From: an uncultured Methanobrevibacter sp.
Lineage (GTDB): Archaea; Methanobacteriota; Methanobacteria; Methanobacteriales; Methanobacteriaceae
Assembly (NCBI RefSeq): GCF_937898925.1
Contig: NZ_CALDKF010000070.1
Location: 1 to 23,287 of the forward strand
Reading direction: 5' to 3'
DNA: 23,287 nt
Shown piece after piece: positions 17,377-23,057 of this stretch; positions within the stretch are counted from its first letter, which is position 1, and each line of letters opens with the position of its first letter. A model generated the notes under the pieces. It was given only the letters and a program-made list of their open reading frames with translations, was not told the origin of the DNA and ran no database searches. Made by a program: the position numbers and the translations under genes.

Positions 17377-17859
17377 ATGGCTGATAAAGAAAAAACTATT
17401 GAAGTATTGCAAGCTATTGTAACTGGCTTATCCGCAAACTCATTTGGTCACAGAATTCAATCAAAGATTTTCGCTGGATTAGGATTCCAATCCTTAGGAG
17501 ACAAGTATGCAACTCATGCAACTGAAGAAATGGACTTTGTAGAACAGTTCATGGACAGAATTCTTGATTTAGGTGGAGAAATAAAACAGGAAGCACAGGA
17601 AGCAAAACCAATCTACACTGATATCATTGAATTCATTGAAGCTGATTATAATGTTTCTGTTGAAGGAATTGCATTCTTGAATGAAGTTATGGAATCAGGC
17701 ATCTTTGATGCAACCACCTATGACTTGATGAAAGTCTATCTCAAGGATGAAGAAGAGGATATGTACTGGAGCGAACAGCAATTGGACTTATGCAAAATGA
17801 TTGGAAAGCAAAATTACTTAACCCAATTGTTAATAAATGACCAAAGTGCTGCAGAATAG
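17377..17859 (+). CDS. Ferritin-like four-helix protein, bacterioferritin-related, with an incomplete di-iron site
   Basis: The 160-residue protein aligns by eye over its length with bacterioferritin without gaps in the first 60 residues. HATEEMDFVEQFMDRILDLGG matches the second helix, SVEGIAFLNEVMESG the third and LKDEEEDMYWSEQQLDL the fourth. Ligand positions are only partly kept: Glu51, Glu96 and Glu126 are present, but the first Glu is replaced (Leu18/Ser19), the helix-2 His by Phe54 and the helix-4 His by Asp128. It may therefore not oxidise or store iron as bacterioferritin does; a structural, sensing or different metal role is possible. AGGTGA is 4 nt before the ATG. It stands alone between T-rich gaps, with its own TATA-like box and palindrome, and a T-rich terminator follows. 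Confidence 0.7.
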   Translation: MADKEKTIEVLQAIVTGLSANSFGHRIQSKIFAGLGFQSLGDKYATHATEEMDFVEQFMDRILDLGGEIKQEAQEAKPIYTDIIEFIEADYNVSVEGIAFLNEVMESGIFDATTYDLMKVYLKDEEEDMYWSEQQLDLCKMIGKQNYLTQLLINDQSAAE

Positions 17860-17864
17860 ATTAG

Positions 17865-17904
17865 ATTTATTTTTAAAAATAAATTTTACTTTTTTTCTTT
17901 TTAT
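17865..17904 (+). terminator. Palindrome plus T-rich tail after the ferritin-like gene
   Basis: ATTTATTTTT (17865-17874) is followed directly by its reverse complement (17875-17884), then by a run of T with few other bases. A-T pairs only make a weak hairpin, but archaeal RNA polymerase can stop at T-runs. The rest of the gap to 18098 is T-rich repeat with no gene. Confidence 0.4.
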
Positions 17905-17912
17905 TTATCCTT

Positions 17913-18080
17913 TTATATTATTCTAATTTTGAAGTTTATTTTTTATTATGATTTTAATTTATTTTTTATTTATCATTTGATATTATCATGAAATTTTAAT
18001 TTATTTTTTATTTAGTTAAATTTATATTATTCTAAATCAGATTATTCTTTAAGTTTATTTTTTGTTTTTTATTTTAATTA
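17913..18080. repeat. T-rich degenerate duplication between the ferritin-like and rubredoxin-fusion genes
   Basis: TTATATTATTCTAA occurs at 17913-17926 and 18022-18035. AAGTTTATTTTTT follows each copy after a spacer (from 17932 and 18051). A 22-nt identical T-rich segment occurs at 17951-17972 and 17993-18014. The pattern suggests an old tandem duplication of about 110 bp. No open frame or RNA gene is seen in it. Confidence 0.55.
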
Positions 18081-18086
18081 ATTATT

Positions 18087-18093
18087 GGAGATG
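18087..18093 (+). promoter_or_regulatory. Ribosome binding site that points to an ATT start
   Basis: GGAGATG at 18087-18093 differs by one base from the consensus GGAGGTG. Five bases later, the spacing used by the other genes here, is ATT at 18099. The ATG contained in the site (18091) leads only to an eight-codon frame out of phase with the protein. Confidence 0.55.
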
Positions 18094-18098
18094 TTATT

Positions 18099-19058
18099 AT
18101 TAAAATTCAAGCTGTAAAATTCTTTGAAAAAGGGTTTTCCACTCAAAGCTTTGCTTTTGGTGGTGAAGAAGGCCCTGAAAACTTTGACAGTTCTGTTCTT
18201 TATCGTTCAAGCTTGCAGAACTATGTGATTGACACTGGAGATGAAGTGATTCTTGTTGATACTGGTGTGCCTAAGGAAGCACCTGAAACAGCGCCAAACT
18301 ATGAATTGGGAATTTACACTGGTAAAAGGATTACCGATTATGTCTCTGCATTGAAGGATTTGGGATACAATCCAGAAGATGTTTCCAAAATATTGGTTAC
18401 CCATAAGCATGAAGACCATTCCGGTGAGATTCGCTCTTTCCCAAATGCAAAAGTCTATATCTCTCCAGAAGATGCTGATGCATTGGGGCTTGAAGGGGAC
18501 AATATAATTCGTGTCGAATACACTGATGGGGCATACTATAATTTTGAAGCCTCTCTAAAGATAGCAGAAGGCATCCATTTCCTTCCAGCAAAGGGTCACA
18601 CTCTTGGAAACAGCATAGTGATTGCTGAGGATGATGGGCTCTTTTACATGATTCATGGAGATTTGACATATACTGATGAGGCTATGTATGAAAACAAATT
18701 GTCTGTTGTCTATGAAGACATTGGATTGGCTCGTGAAACAATGGACAAGGTAAGGGAGTTCATTAAAGACCATCCGACTGTTTACTTGTCTACCCACACT
18801 CCTCTTGGACATGAAAACCTTGAGGCAAAAAGGGTTATGGATTTGGACAATCCTCCTGAAACAATAGCTATTGATTATGAAATCGAGGAAAAGGAATCTA
18901 CTGGAAAATATGTCTGTTCCATTTGCGGTTATGTATATGATCCTGAAATCGGTGATGAGGAACATGGCATTCCTGCAGGAACTCCATTTGAAGACTTGCC
19001 TGATGATTGGAAATGTCCAAGATGCAGACAGGATAAGGACAAGTTCAATAAAGCATAA
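18099..19058 (+). CDS. Metallo-beta-lactamase-fold protein fused to C-terminal rubredoxin
   Basis: Conserved-looking protein (KIQAVKFFEKGFSTQSFAFG) extends 38 residues before the first standard start, TTG at 18213, so I place the start at ATT 18099 (319 residues). ATT at 18096 is the alternative. The metallo-beta-lactamase domain shows THKHEDH (His102, His104, Asp106, His107), GH at His167, HGD at Asp188 and STH at His233. This is the His-x-His-x-Asp-His set of two-metal hydrolases, not the His-x-Glu-x-Asp set of flavodiiron proteins. A complete rubredoxin follows, with Cys273, Cys276, Cys306 and Cys309 (CSIC and CPRC). No flavodoxin domain lies between them. It is cytoplasmic. It may act in redox or oxidative-stress chemistry with nearby flavoproteins, but the reaction is unknown. 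Confidence 0.8.
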   Translation: MKIQAVKFFEKGFSTQSFAFGGEEGPENFDSSVLYRSSLQNYVIDTGDEVILVDTGVPKEAPETAPNYELGIYTGKRITDYVSALKDLGYNPEDVSKILVTHKHEDHSGEIRSFPNAKVYISPEDADALGLEGDNIIRVEYTDGAYYNFEASLKIAEGIHFLPAKGHTLGNSIVIAEDDGLFYMIHGDLTYTDEAMYENKLSVVYEDIGLARETMDKVREFIKDHPTVYLSTHTPLGHENLEAKRVMDLDNPPETIAIDYEIEEKESTGKYVCSICGYVYDPEIGDEEHGIPAGTPFEDLPDDWKCPRCRQDKDKFNKA

Positions 19059-19078
19059 AAAATTATTTCGCTTTTAAG

Positions 19079-19114
19079 AAATAGATTTTCTCGTTAAGGG
19101 ATTCTATTTTTTTT
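19079..19114 (+). terminator. Short hairpin plus T8 after the rubredoxin-fusion gene
   Basis: AAATAGA (19079-19085) pairs with TCTATTT (19103-19109), and the T-run continues to 19114. It lies 20 bp after the stop codon. Confidence 0.5.
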
Positions 19115-19166
19115 AATGATTTCTATTTGGAATCGTTTTAATATTTTAAATTTTTAAGGTTTAACT

Positions 19167-19925
19167 ATGAAAATTCTATATTTCACATCAACAGGAAACA
19201 ATCTGTATATTGCAAAGAAATTAGGTGGAGAGCTATTGAGCATTCCTCAATTGATTAAGAACAATAGATTTGATATTGAAGATGAATCCATTGGAATAAT
19301 ATTTCCAGTCTTTTATGCAAATGCTCCAAAGATCGTTAGGGAATTTATTGAAAAGGCCAGATTCAAAACGGATTATCTGTTCTTGATAGCTTCATATGGT
19401 TCTGATGGAGACCAGAATGCATTTAAAATCCTGAAGAAGGCTTTCAATAAAAAGGGAATGAAAGTAAATTATACAAATTCAGTTTTAATGGTTGACAATT
19501 ATTTGCCTATGTTTGACATGAAAGAGGAAAAGGAAATCAAGGATGATTCTGACATTGACAGTCAAATTGAAATAATCAGGAATGATATTGAATCAAGAAA
19601 AGAGTTCCATCTCAATAAGAAGTCATTTACAGATGTGCCTTTTATAGAAAAGGTCTTGGAATCAACAATGACTAAAAGATTCCATATCATTGTTGGTGAT
19701 GGATGCAGTGATTGTAAGGTATGTTCAAGGATATGTCCTAAAGGAAATATAGATTTAAGCGGTGAAAAGCCGGTTATTGGCGATGATTGTCTCTTTTGCC
19801 TTGGATGCGTCCACCACTGCAAGGAGAATGTATTTACCATAAACAATGAAAAAAATAATAAGGAAAGATTCTCCAATCCTCATATTAAAGTTTCTGAAAT
19901 CATTAAAAGCAATAATATGCTTTGA
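19167..19925 (+). CDS. EFR1-type protein: flavodoxin domain plus two [4Fe-4S] ferredoxin motifs
   Basis: The 252-residue protein starts at ATG with AAGGT 6 nt upstream. Residues 1-165 form a flavodoxin-like domain with the FMN phosphate loop TSTGNN (7-12). The C-terminal part has two four-cysteine motifs: Cys180, 183, 186, 190 (CxxCxxCxxxCP) and Cys208, 211, 214, 218 (the same pattern, with Lys in place of Pro). Each can hold a [4Fe-4S] cluster. This order matches the EFR1 family found in methanogens and clostridia, which is thought to pass electrons between ferredoxin and other partners inside the cell. It has its own gap upstream (108 bp), and it is convergent with the minus-strand flavodoxin gene. 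The partner is not known; the MBL-rubredoxin protein next door is a candidate. Confidence 0.87.
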   Translation: MKILYFTSTGNNLYIAKKLGGELLSIPQLIKNNRFDIEDESIGIIFPVFYANAPKIVREFIEKARFKTDYLFLIASYGSDGDQNAFKILKKAFNKKGMKVNYTNSVLMVDNYLPMFDMKEEKEIKDDSDIDSQIEIIRNDIESRKEFHLNKKSFTDVPFIEKVLESTMTKRFHIIVGDGCSDCKVCSRICPKGNIDLSGEKPVIGDDCLFCLGCVHHCKENVFTINNEKNNKERFSNPHIKVSEIIKSNNML

Positions 19926-20053
19926 TTTAATTATTTTAATAATTTATCTTTTTACTTTTTTAATTTTTTAATATTTTTTATTTTTTAATCAGATTATTGT
20001 TTGCATATGTCCTAACTATATTGAAATTGAAAAAATATAGGAAAATGAATTAT

Positions 20054-20518
20054 TTATTCATTTACCCAATTGATGATTTCGTCATCAGATTCTCTACCGT
20101 ATAATCTTTTTCCTGGCTTCCAGTTAGCTTCTGGATAAGCGTTTTTCAAGTCGTTTTCACAACCTGATATTCCAGTTCCACCAGAGGTGCAGAAAGCTAT
20201 TGCAGTTTTGCCGGCAATGTCAATGCTTTCAATGAAAGTGTTGATTATTGTAGGTGCAGTGTACCACCATACCGGAAAACCGATGAGAATTGTATCATAT
20301 TCAGCGACATCGATTGTTTCCTTGATTGGAGGCCTGAATGACTTGTCATTCATTTCAATAGTTGATCTGCTTGTCTTGTCCATATAATCCAAGTCAGCTG
20401 CGGTATATGGGGTTTCAGGAGCAATCTCAAAGATGTCTGCATCAAGTGCATTTGCCACTTTTTCTGCCACTCTTTTGGTTACTCCGCTTGCTGAGAAATA
20501 AGTTACTAAAGTTTTCAT
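20054..20518 (-). CDS. Flavodoxin (short-chain, flavodoxin_4 type)
   Basis: The 154-residue protein has an FMN phosphate loop, FSASGVT (residues 8-14), near its N-terminus, the PVWWYTAP loop typical of flavodoxin_4-type proteins, and FCTSGGTGISG in the next binding loop. GGTGAT on the minus strand (20528-20523) precedes the ATG. It lies 51 bp downstream of the aldo/keto reductase gene on the same strand, so the two are probably one transcript. It is likely an electron carrier between the Fe-S centres of the reductase and other partners, but the pairing is inferred from position. It faces the EFR1-type gene tail to tail across 128 bp. Confidence 0.88.
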   Translation of the reverse strand: MKTLVTYFSASGVTKRVAEKVANALDADIFEIAPETPYTAADLDYMDKTSRSTIEMNDKSFRPPIKETIDVAEYDTILIGFPVWWYTAPTIINTFIESIDIAGKTAIAFCTSGGTGISGCENDLKNAYPEANWKPGKRLYGRESDDEIINWVNE

Positions 20519-20569
20519 TTTATCACCATCTTTATTAATTGAAAAAATTTATTCATTATATTATTAGAA

Positions 20570-21676
20570 TTATTCAAATGTATCTACAACATCTTTTAGA
20601 AGTGTTGGAATGTCTAGTTTTTGGGTACAGATTGCCATGCAGGATTCACATTCAGTGCATGCAGATGCCGGTGCATTTGCAGCTGCAGTTGTTCCATAGA
20701 TTGCATGCAATGAAGGAAGTGAATACATCTTTTCACTGTTGTACAATTCAAAGAAATCAGGTATAGGGATTCCTGCTGGACATTCCTTTAGGCAATATCC
20801 ACAGTAACTGCAGTCTATTGCAATGAGTTCCTTGATCTCGTTTGCCATTTCAAGGACGAATTCATTTTCCTCTTCACTCATAGGTTCAAATGGCTTGAAT
20901 ACTTCACAGTTCTCTTTCATCTGCTCGAGGTTTCCTACACCACTTAAAACCACTTTTACGTTTTCATGGCTTCCTGCAAATCTTAATGCAGCTTCAACTA
21001 AAGTCATTCCATTGTCTTGGAATTTTTCTTTTATTGTATCTGGAAGGTTGTATAATGTTCCACCTTTTATAGGTTCCATTACAATTACTTCCTTACCGTA
21101 TTTTTCACAGATTTCATAATTCTTTCTGGATTCGGTAAGTTTGCTTTCCCAGTCAAGGTAGTTCAATTGAAGCTGTACAACATCTATTGCATCACCATAT
21201 TTTTCCAGGATCTCTTCAAGTAGATCTGATCTGTCATGGTAACTGATACCTATTTTCTTGGCTATTCCCTCTTCTTTCATCCTTTTGATGTAATCGAATG
21301 TATTGCAGTTTTCAGCTATTTGAAGGAATGATTCATTGATGTTGTGGATTAGCAATACATCAAAGAAATCTGTTCCTAATCTTTCAAGCATGATATCCAC
21401 AAATTTTTGGTTATCCTTTTCGCTTCTTAAGGCCCATGTAGGTATCTTATCAGCTATCTTAAAGGATTCTCTTGGATATCTTTCCACAAGTCCAATCCTT
21501 AAAGCCTCTTCTGAAGCTCCGTTGTGGTATGCATAGGAAGTGTCAAAGTAGTTGAAACCTTGATCCATGTAATAGTCAATCATTTCTGTAACATCATCGA
21601 AATTTATGGAACTTGGATTGTTTTCATCTTCCAAATCCAATCTCATAGCTCCAAATCCAAACATAACATCGCTCAT
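20570..21676 (-). CDS. Aldo/keto reductase with C-terminal two-[4Fe-4S] ferredoxin domain
   Basis: I start the protein at ATG 21676 (368 residues) rather than the ATG at 21688, because GGTGAC (21686-21681) overlaps the earlier ATG and is well spaced for the later one. The N-terminal TIM-barrel reductase has the AKR tetrad Asp45 (YFDTS), Tyr50, Lys77 (IADK) and His111 (LIHN). The C-terminus has two clusters of Cys: 289, 292, 295, 299 (CxxCxxCxxxCP) and 340, 343, 346, 350. Such AKR-ferredoxin fusions are common in anaerobes and may reduce aldehydes or ketones with electrons from Fe-S carriers, NADPH or both; the substrate is unknown. The gene is divergent from a MarR gene and is followed by flavodoxin, which suggests an operon controlled by that regulator. 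Confidence 0.88.
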   Translation of the reverse strand: MSDVMFGFGAMRLDLEDENNPSSINFDDVTEMIDYYMDQGFNYFDTSYAYHNGASEEALRIGLVERYPRESFKIADKIPTWALRSEKDNQKFVDIMLERLGTDFFDVLLIHNINESFLQIAENCNTFDYIKRMKEEGIAKKIGISYHDRSDLLEEILEKYGDAIDVVQLQLNYLDWESKLTESRKNYEICEKYGKEVIVMEPIKGGTLYNLPDTIKEKFQDNGMTLVEAALRFAGSHENVKVVLSGVGNLEQMKENCEVFKPFEPMSEEENEFVLEMANEIKELIAIDCSYCGYCLKECPAGIPIPDFFELYNSEKMYSLPSLHAIYGTTAAANAPASACTECESCMAICTQKLDIPTLLKDVVDTFE

Positions 21677-21764
21677 AATTGTCACCATTTTAATTAGATT
21701 ATAATATTATCTTAAATTTTTAATATATTTTTAAAAATATTATATTTGATATAATATATAAATC

Positions 21765-21777
21765 TTTCCTAAGGAAA
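21765..21777. promoter_or_regulatory. 13-bp palindrome between the reductase and the second MarR gene
   Basis: TTTCCT (21765-21770) and AGGAAA (21772-21777) are perfect inverted copies around one A. The site lies near the middle of the 188-bp divergent gap and directly after the TATA-like ATATATAAAT (21755-21764 region). It could be an operator serving either gene. The C/G content of the arms is higher than the surroundings, which makes chance a little less likely. Confidence 0.45.
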
Positions 21778-21814
21778 CAGTTATCTAATGAAAATATTTA
21801 AATAGATTGAAAAA

Positions 21815-21842
21815 TATAGTTTATATAAAGAGAAAAACTATA
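21815..21842 (+). promoter_or_regulatory. Probable MarR-gene promoter: TATA box inside an 8-bp inverted repeat
   Basis: TATAGTTT (21815-21822) and AAACTATA (21835-21842) are perfect inverted copies with a 12-bp spacer. A TATA box, TTTATATAAAG (about 21820-21830), overlaps the spacer, putting the transcript start near 21848-21853 and leaving a short leader before the ATG at 21865. A dimer bound here would block the transcription factors, so self-repression by the MarR protein is the natural guess. Confidence 0.55.
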
Positions 21843-21864
21843 GTGTTTTAGAATTGGTGTAAAT

Positions 21865-22320
21865 ATGGAATTGCCTAATCAGTTTTTTAATGAAGATTCA
21901 GAGAACATAAGGATTTATCACTATGTAGAGGAATTGGTGGGAAGCTTTAGAAATTACATTGATGAAGAATTCGTTGATGAGGATATAAGCATGGTTGAAC
22001 TTCCATTCTTGCTTAGAATAAGGTTTTCTACTGAAGGAACTCAAAAGGAATTGGTGAATCTGTTCAAGGTAAGTGATGGTTATACTGCAAAGCTTCTAAG
22101 GCGTTTTGAATTGGCGGGCCTTATTAAAAGAATAGAGGATCCCTCTAATAGACGTAGAAAATTAGTTAAATTAACTGATAAAGGCATTAAAAGAACTGAT
22201 AAGATATTAAAATACATCGATTACTGGGAAGATACAGTAATGGATGGAATCGATGAGGATGAGAGAAAAGTCTTGAAAAAATCCTTATTGAAGTTGGTTC
22301 TAAACACTCAAAAGCTTTAA
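21865..22320 (+). CDS. MarR-family transcriptional regulator (second copy)
   Basis: The 151-residue protein has a winged helix-turn-helix: QKELVNLFKVSDGYTAKLLR (60-79) holds the HTH, FELAGLIKRI (81-90) follows and DPSNRRRK (92-99) is the basic wing. Long helices on both sides fit the MarR dimer. GGTG is 5 nt before the ATG. It is transcribed away from the reductase-flavodoxin pair, a common layout for a regulator and its target. It is not closely alike by eye to the first MarR protein in the window, so the two probably have different ligands. Confidence 0.87.
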   Translation: MELPNQFFNEDSENIRIYHYVEELVGSFRNYIDEEFVDEDISMVELPFLLRIRFSTEGTQKELVNLFKVSDGYTAKLLRRFELAGLIKRIEDPSNRRRKLVKLTDKGIKRTDKILKYIDYWEDTVMDGIDEDERKVLKKSLLKLVLNTQKL

Positions 22321-22392
22321 AACTCCCTTTCTATTTTTTTAAAACAAGTTTTCATAAATAATTTTAGATTATACGAACTATTTTTTCCAAGA

Positions 22393-22419
22393 TAAAAAAA
22401 GTGGAGATAAATCTCCACT
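22393..22419 (-). terminator. Minus-strand intrinsic-type terminator (distal)
   Basis: A 20-nt hairpin at 22400-22419 has nine perfect base pairs (arms AGTGGAGAT and ATCTCCACT). On the minus strand it is followed directly by seven T (22400-22394). It would end a minus-strand transcript coming from the 27-codon gene. GC-containing hairpin plus T-run is the bacterial style. Confidence 0.65.
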
Positions 22420-22425
22420 AGCAGG

Positions 22426-22450
22426 AAAAATCAATCTCAAATGAGATTGA
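22426..22450 (-). terminator. Minus-strand intrinsic-type terminator (proximal)
   Basis: TCAATCTCA (22431-22439) and TGAGATTGA (22442-22450) pair perfectly over 9 bp. On the minus strand five T follow (22430-22426). It lies 124 bp after the stop of the 27-codon frame. The hairpin is flanked on both sides by segments complementary to the leader of that frame. Confidence 0.6.
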
Positions 22451-22573
22451 CACACAAGTATTTAATTAAATATAGTTTTTTTAAATATTTAAATATTTTT
22501 ATCTCTAGAAATTTCTAAGGCAAAACTAAAAATGGAAAATTTAAATTACTCAGTATTTAAAAATTTTTACAAA

Positions 22574-22657
22574 TTAATTAATTTTTATACAAAAGGTAAT
22601 ATGAATTCTATTTATTAAACTAACGGCACGTAGTAGTTTTAAAATTTCATCCATCAT
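22574..22657 (-). CDS. Candidate 27-residue peptide with a full Shine-Dalgarno site
   Basis: The frame starts at ATG 22657 and encodes a 27-residue peptide beginning MMDEILKLLRAVSLINRIHI. It has the strongest ribosome binding site in the window, AGGAGGTG at 22670-22663, exactly 5 nt from the ATG. The peptide is amphipathic or hydrophobic and mildly basic, without an obvious long membrane segment. I do not recognise a family. The leader hairpins, the two terminators downstream and the 5'-3' complementarity support a real, translation-controlled gene. Type I toxin genes of Firmicutes have a similar layout, but no sequence match is claimed. It could also be a leader peptide or a decayed gene. 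Confidence 0.5.
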   Translation of the reverse strand: MMDEILKLLRAVSLINRIHITFCIKIN

Positions 22658-22662
22658 AGAAC

Positions 22663-22709
22663 CACCTCCTGTCTTTAGTCAGGAGCATACTTGTGTTTTT
22701 CCTCCTGCT
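22663..22709 (-). promoter_or_regulatory. Leader with two competing hairpins, one hiding the ribosome binding site
   Basis: On the minus strand, CTCCTG (22685-22680) can pair with CAGGAG (22671-22666), which includes the start of the AGGAGGTG site, leaving an 8-nt loop. The same CTCCTG can instead pair with an upstream CAGGAG (22707-22702), leaving the site free. If the upstream copy is taken up by the complementary 3' end of the transcript, the hiding hairpin would form. This gives a simple on/off switch for translation. The base pairs are seen in the sequence; the switching is inferred. Confidence 0.55.
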
Positions 22710-22757
22710 TAAAATTCGTAGTTCTAGATAAATTATCCAAATTTAGAATTGCCAAAT

Positions 22758-22794
22758 ATTAGTTTAAAACTAATTATTTATTAATTTAACTAAT
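22758..22794. promoter_or_regulatory. Operator-like cluster between the two small divergent frames
   Basis: ATTAGTTT (22758-22765) and AAACTAAT (22767-22774) form a perfect palindrome around one A. A third half-site, AACTAAT, recurs at 22788-22794, 20 bp from the same bases in the previous copy. It lies between the minus-strand 27-codon frame and the plus-strand small frame, so it could serve either or both. The surrounding DNA (22658-22890) has no other gene that I can see. Confidence 0.4.
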
Positions 22795-22842
22795 TTTTGG
22801 ATTTATTTTTTTAATTTAATATCAATTTACAAATATTAAGTC

Positions 22843-22880
22843 AATTTAACAGTTTTAATCAATTATAATATTGTTAAATT
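22843..22880 (+). promoter_or_regulatory. Inverted repeat around a TATA-like box before the small plus-strand frame
   Basis: AATTTAACA (22843-22851) and TGTTAAATT (22872-22880) are perfect 9-bp inverted copies. The spacer holds ATTATAATA (22862-22870), usable as an archaeal TATA box or a bacterial -10 box. A near-consensus Shine-Dalgarno, AGGAGTTGAT (22884-22893), follows at once. Confidence 0.4.
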
Positions 22881-22917
22881 AATAGGAGTTGATAATAACA
22901 GACACCCAATCGTTGAA

Positions 22918-23052
22918 ATGTTGTTTGCAAATCCAGAATTAAACAAAGCAGATCCAGTTCGTTCTATCATAAGAAGTGGAGTCGTAAATCTTGCAACAAT
23001 TATCGAAAGACAAGCTATAAAATTAGCCCAATCTCAGCCTTTATTCGATTGA
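22918..23052 (+). CDS. Small hypothetical protein, start uncertain
   Basis: From ATG 22918 the frame gives 44 residues (MLFANPELNKADP...AQSQPLFD), and the composition looks like real helical protein. The same frame is open further upstream and also reads plausibly (DNNRHPIVE from 22891). A near-consensus Shine-Dalgarno, AGGAGTTGAT, lies at 22884-22893, but no ATG, GTG or TTG in this frame sits at the right distance; ATG 22918 is 24 nt away. The true start may be non-standard, a base may be missing, or the gene may be decayed. I do not recognise the protein. Confidence 0.45.
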   Translation: MLFANPELNKADPVRSIIRSGVVNLATIIERQAIKLAQSQPLFD

Positions 23053-23057
23053 TAACT

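Larger units (their letters stand above)
22420..22709. repeat. Split inverted repeat bracketing the small minus-strand gene
   Basis: The plus strand has AGCAGGAAAAA (22420-22430), then the 20-nt hairpin, then CACACAAGTAT (22451-22461). The minus strand at the other end reads AGCAGGAGGAAAAA (22709-22696), followed by CACAAGTAT (22695-22687). About 20 positions match in inverted orientation, interrupted by the hairpin on one side and an extra AGG on the other. They could pair within one RNA, or mark the ends of a small ~290-bp element. Confidence 0.6.

Noticed and set aside
18099..19058. Flavodiiron protein (FprA-like oxygen reductase)
   Set aside because: There is no flavodoxin domain, and the metal motif has His where flavodiiron proteins have Glu.
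20016..20040. CTATATT...AATATAG hairpin after the flavodoxin gene as a minus-strand terminator
   Set aside because: The stem is only 7 bp of mainly A-T pairs and no T-run follows on the minus strand; support is too weak.
21686..21688. Earlier ATG as the start of the aldo/keto reductase
   Set aside because: It overlaps the GGTGAC ribosome binding site; the ATG at 21676 is correctly spaced.
22506..22517. 12-bp palindrome TAGAAATTTCTA
   Set aside because: It is isolated within AT-rich DNA, not near any promoter or start, and of a length expected by chance.
22532..22618. 28-codon plus-strand frame (MENLNYSVFKNFYK...) facing the small minus-strand gene
   Set aside because: It has only a weak AGG upstream, AT-rich composition, and lies across the 3' end of the better-supported minus-strand frame. 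It is kept only as a remote possibility for an antisense partner.
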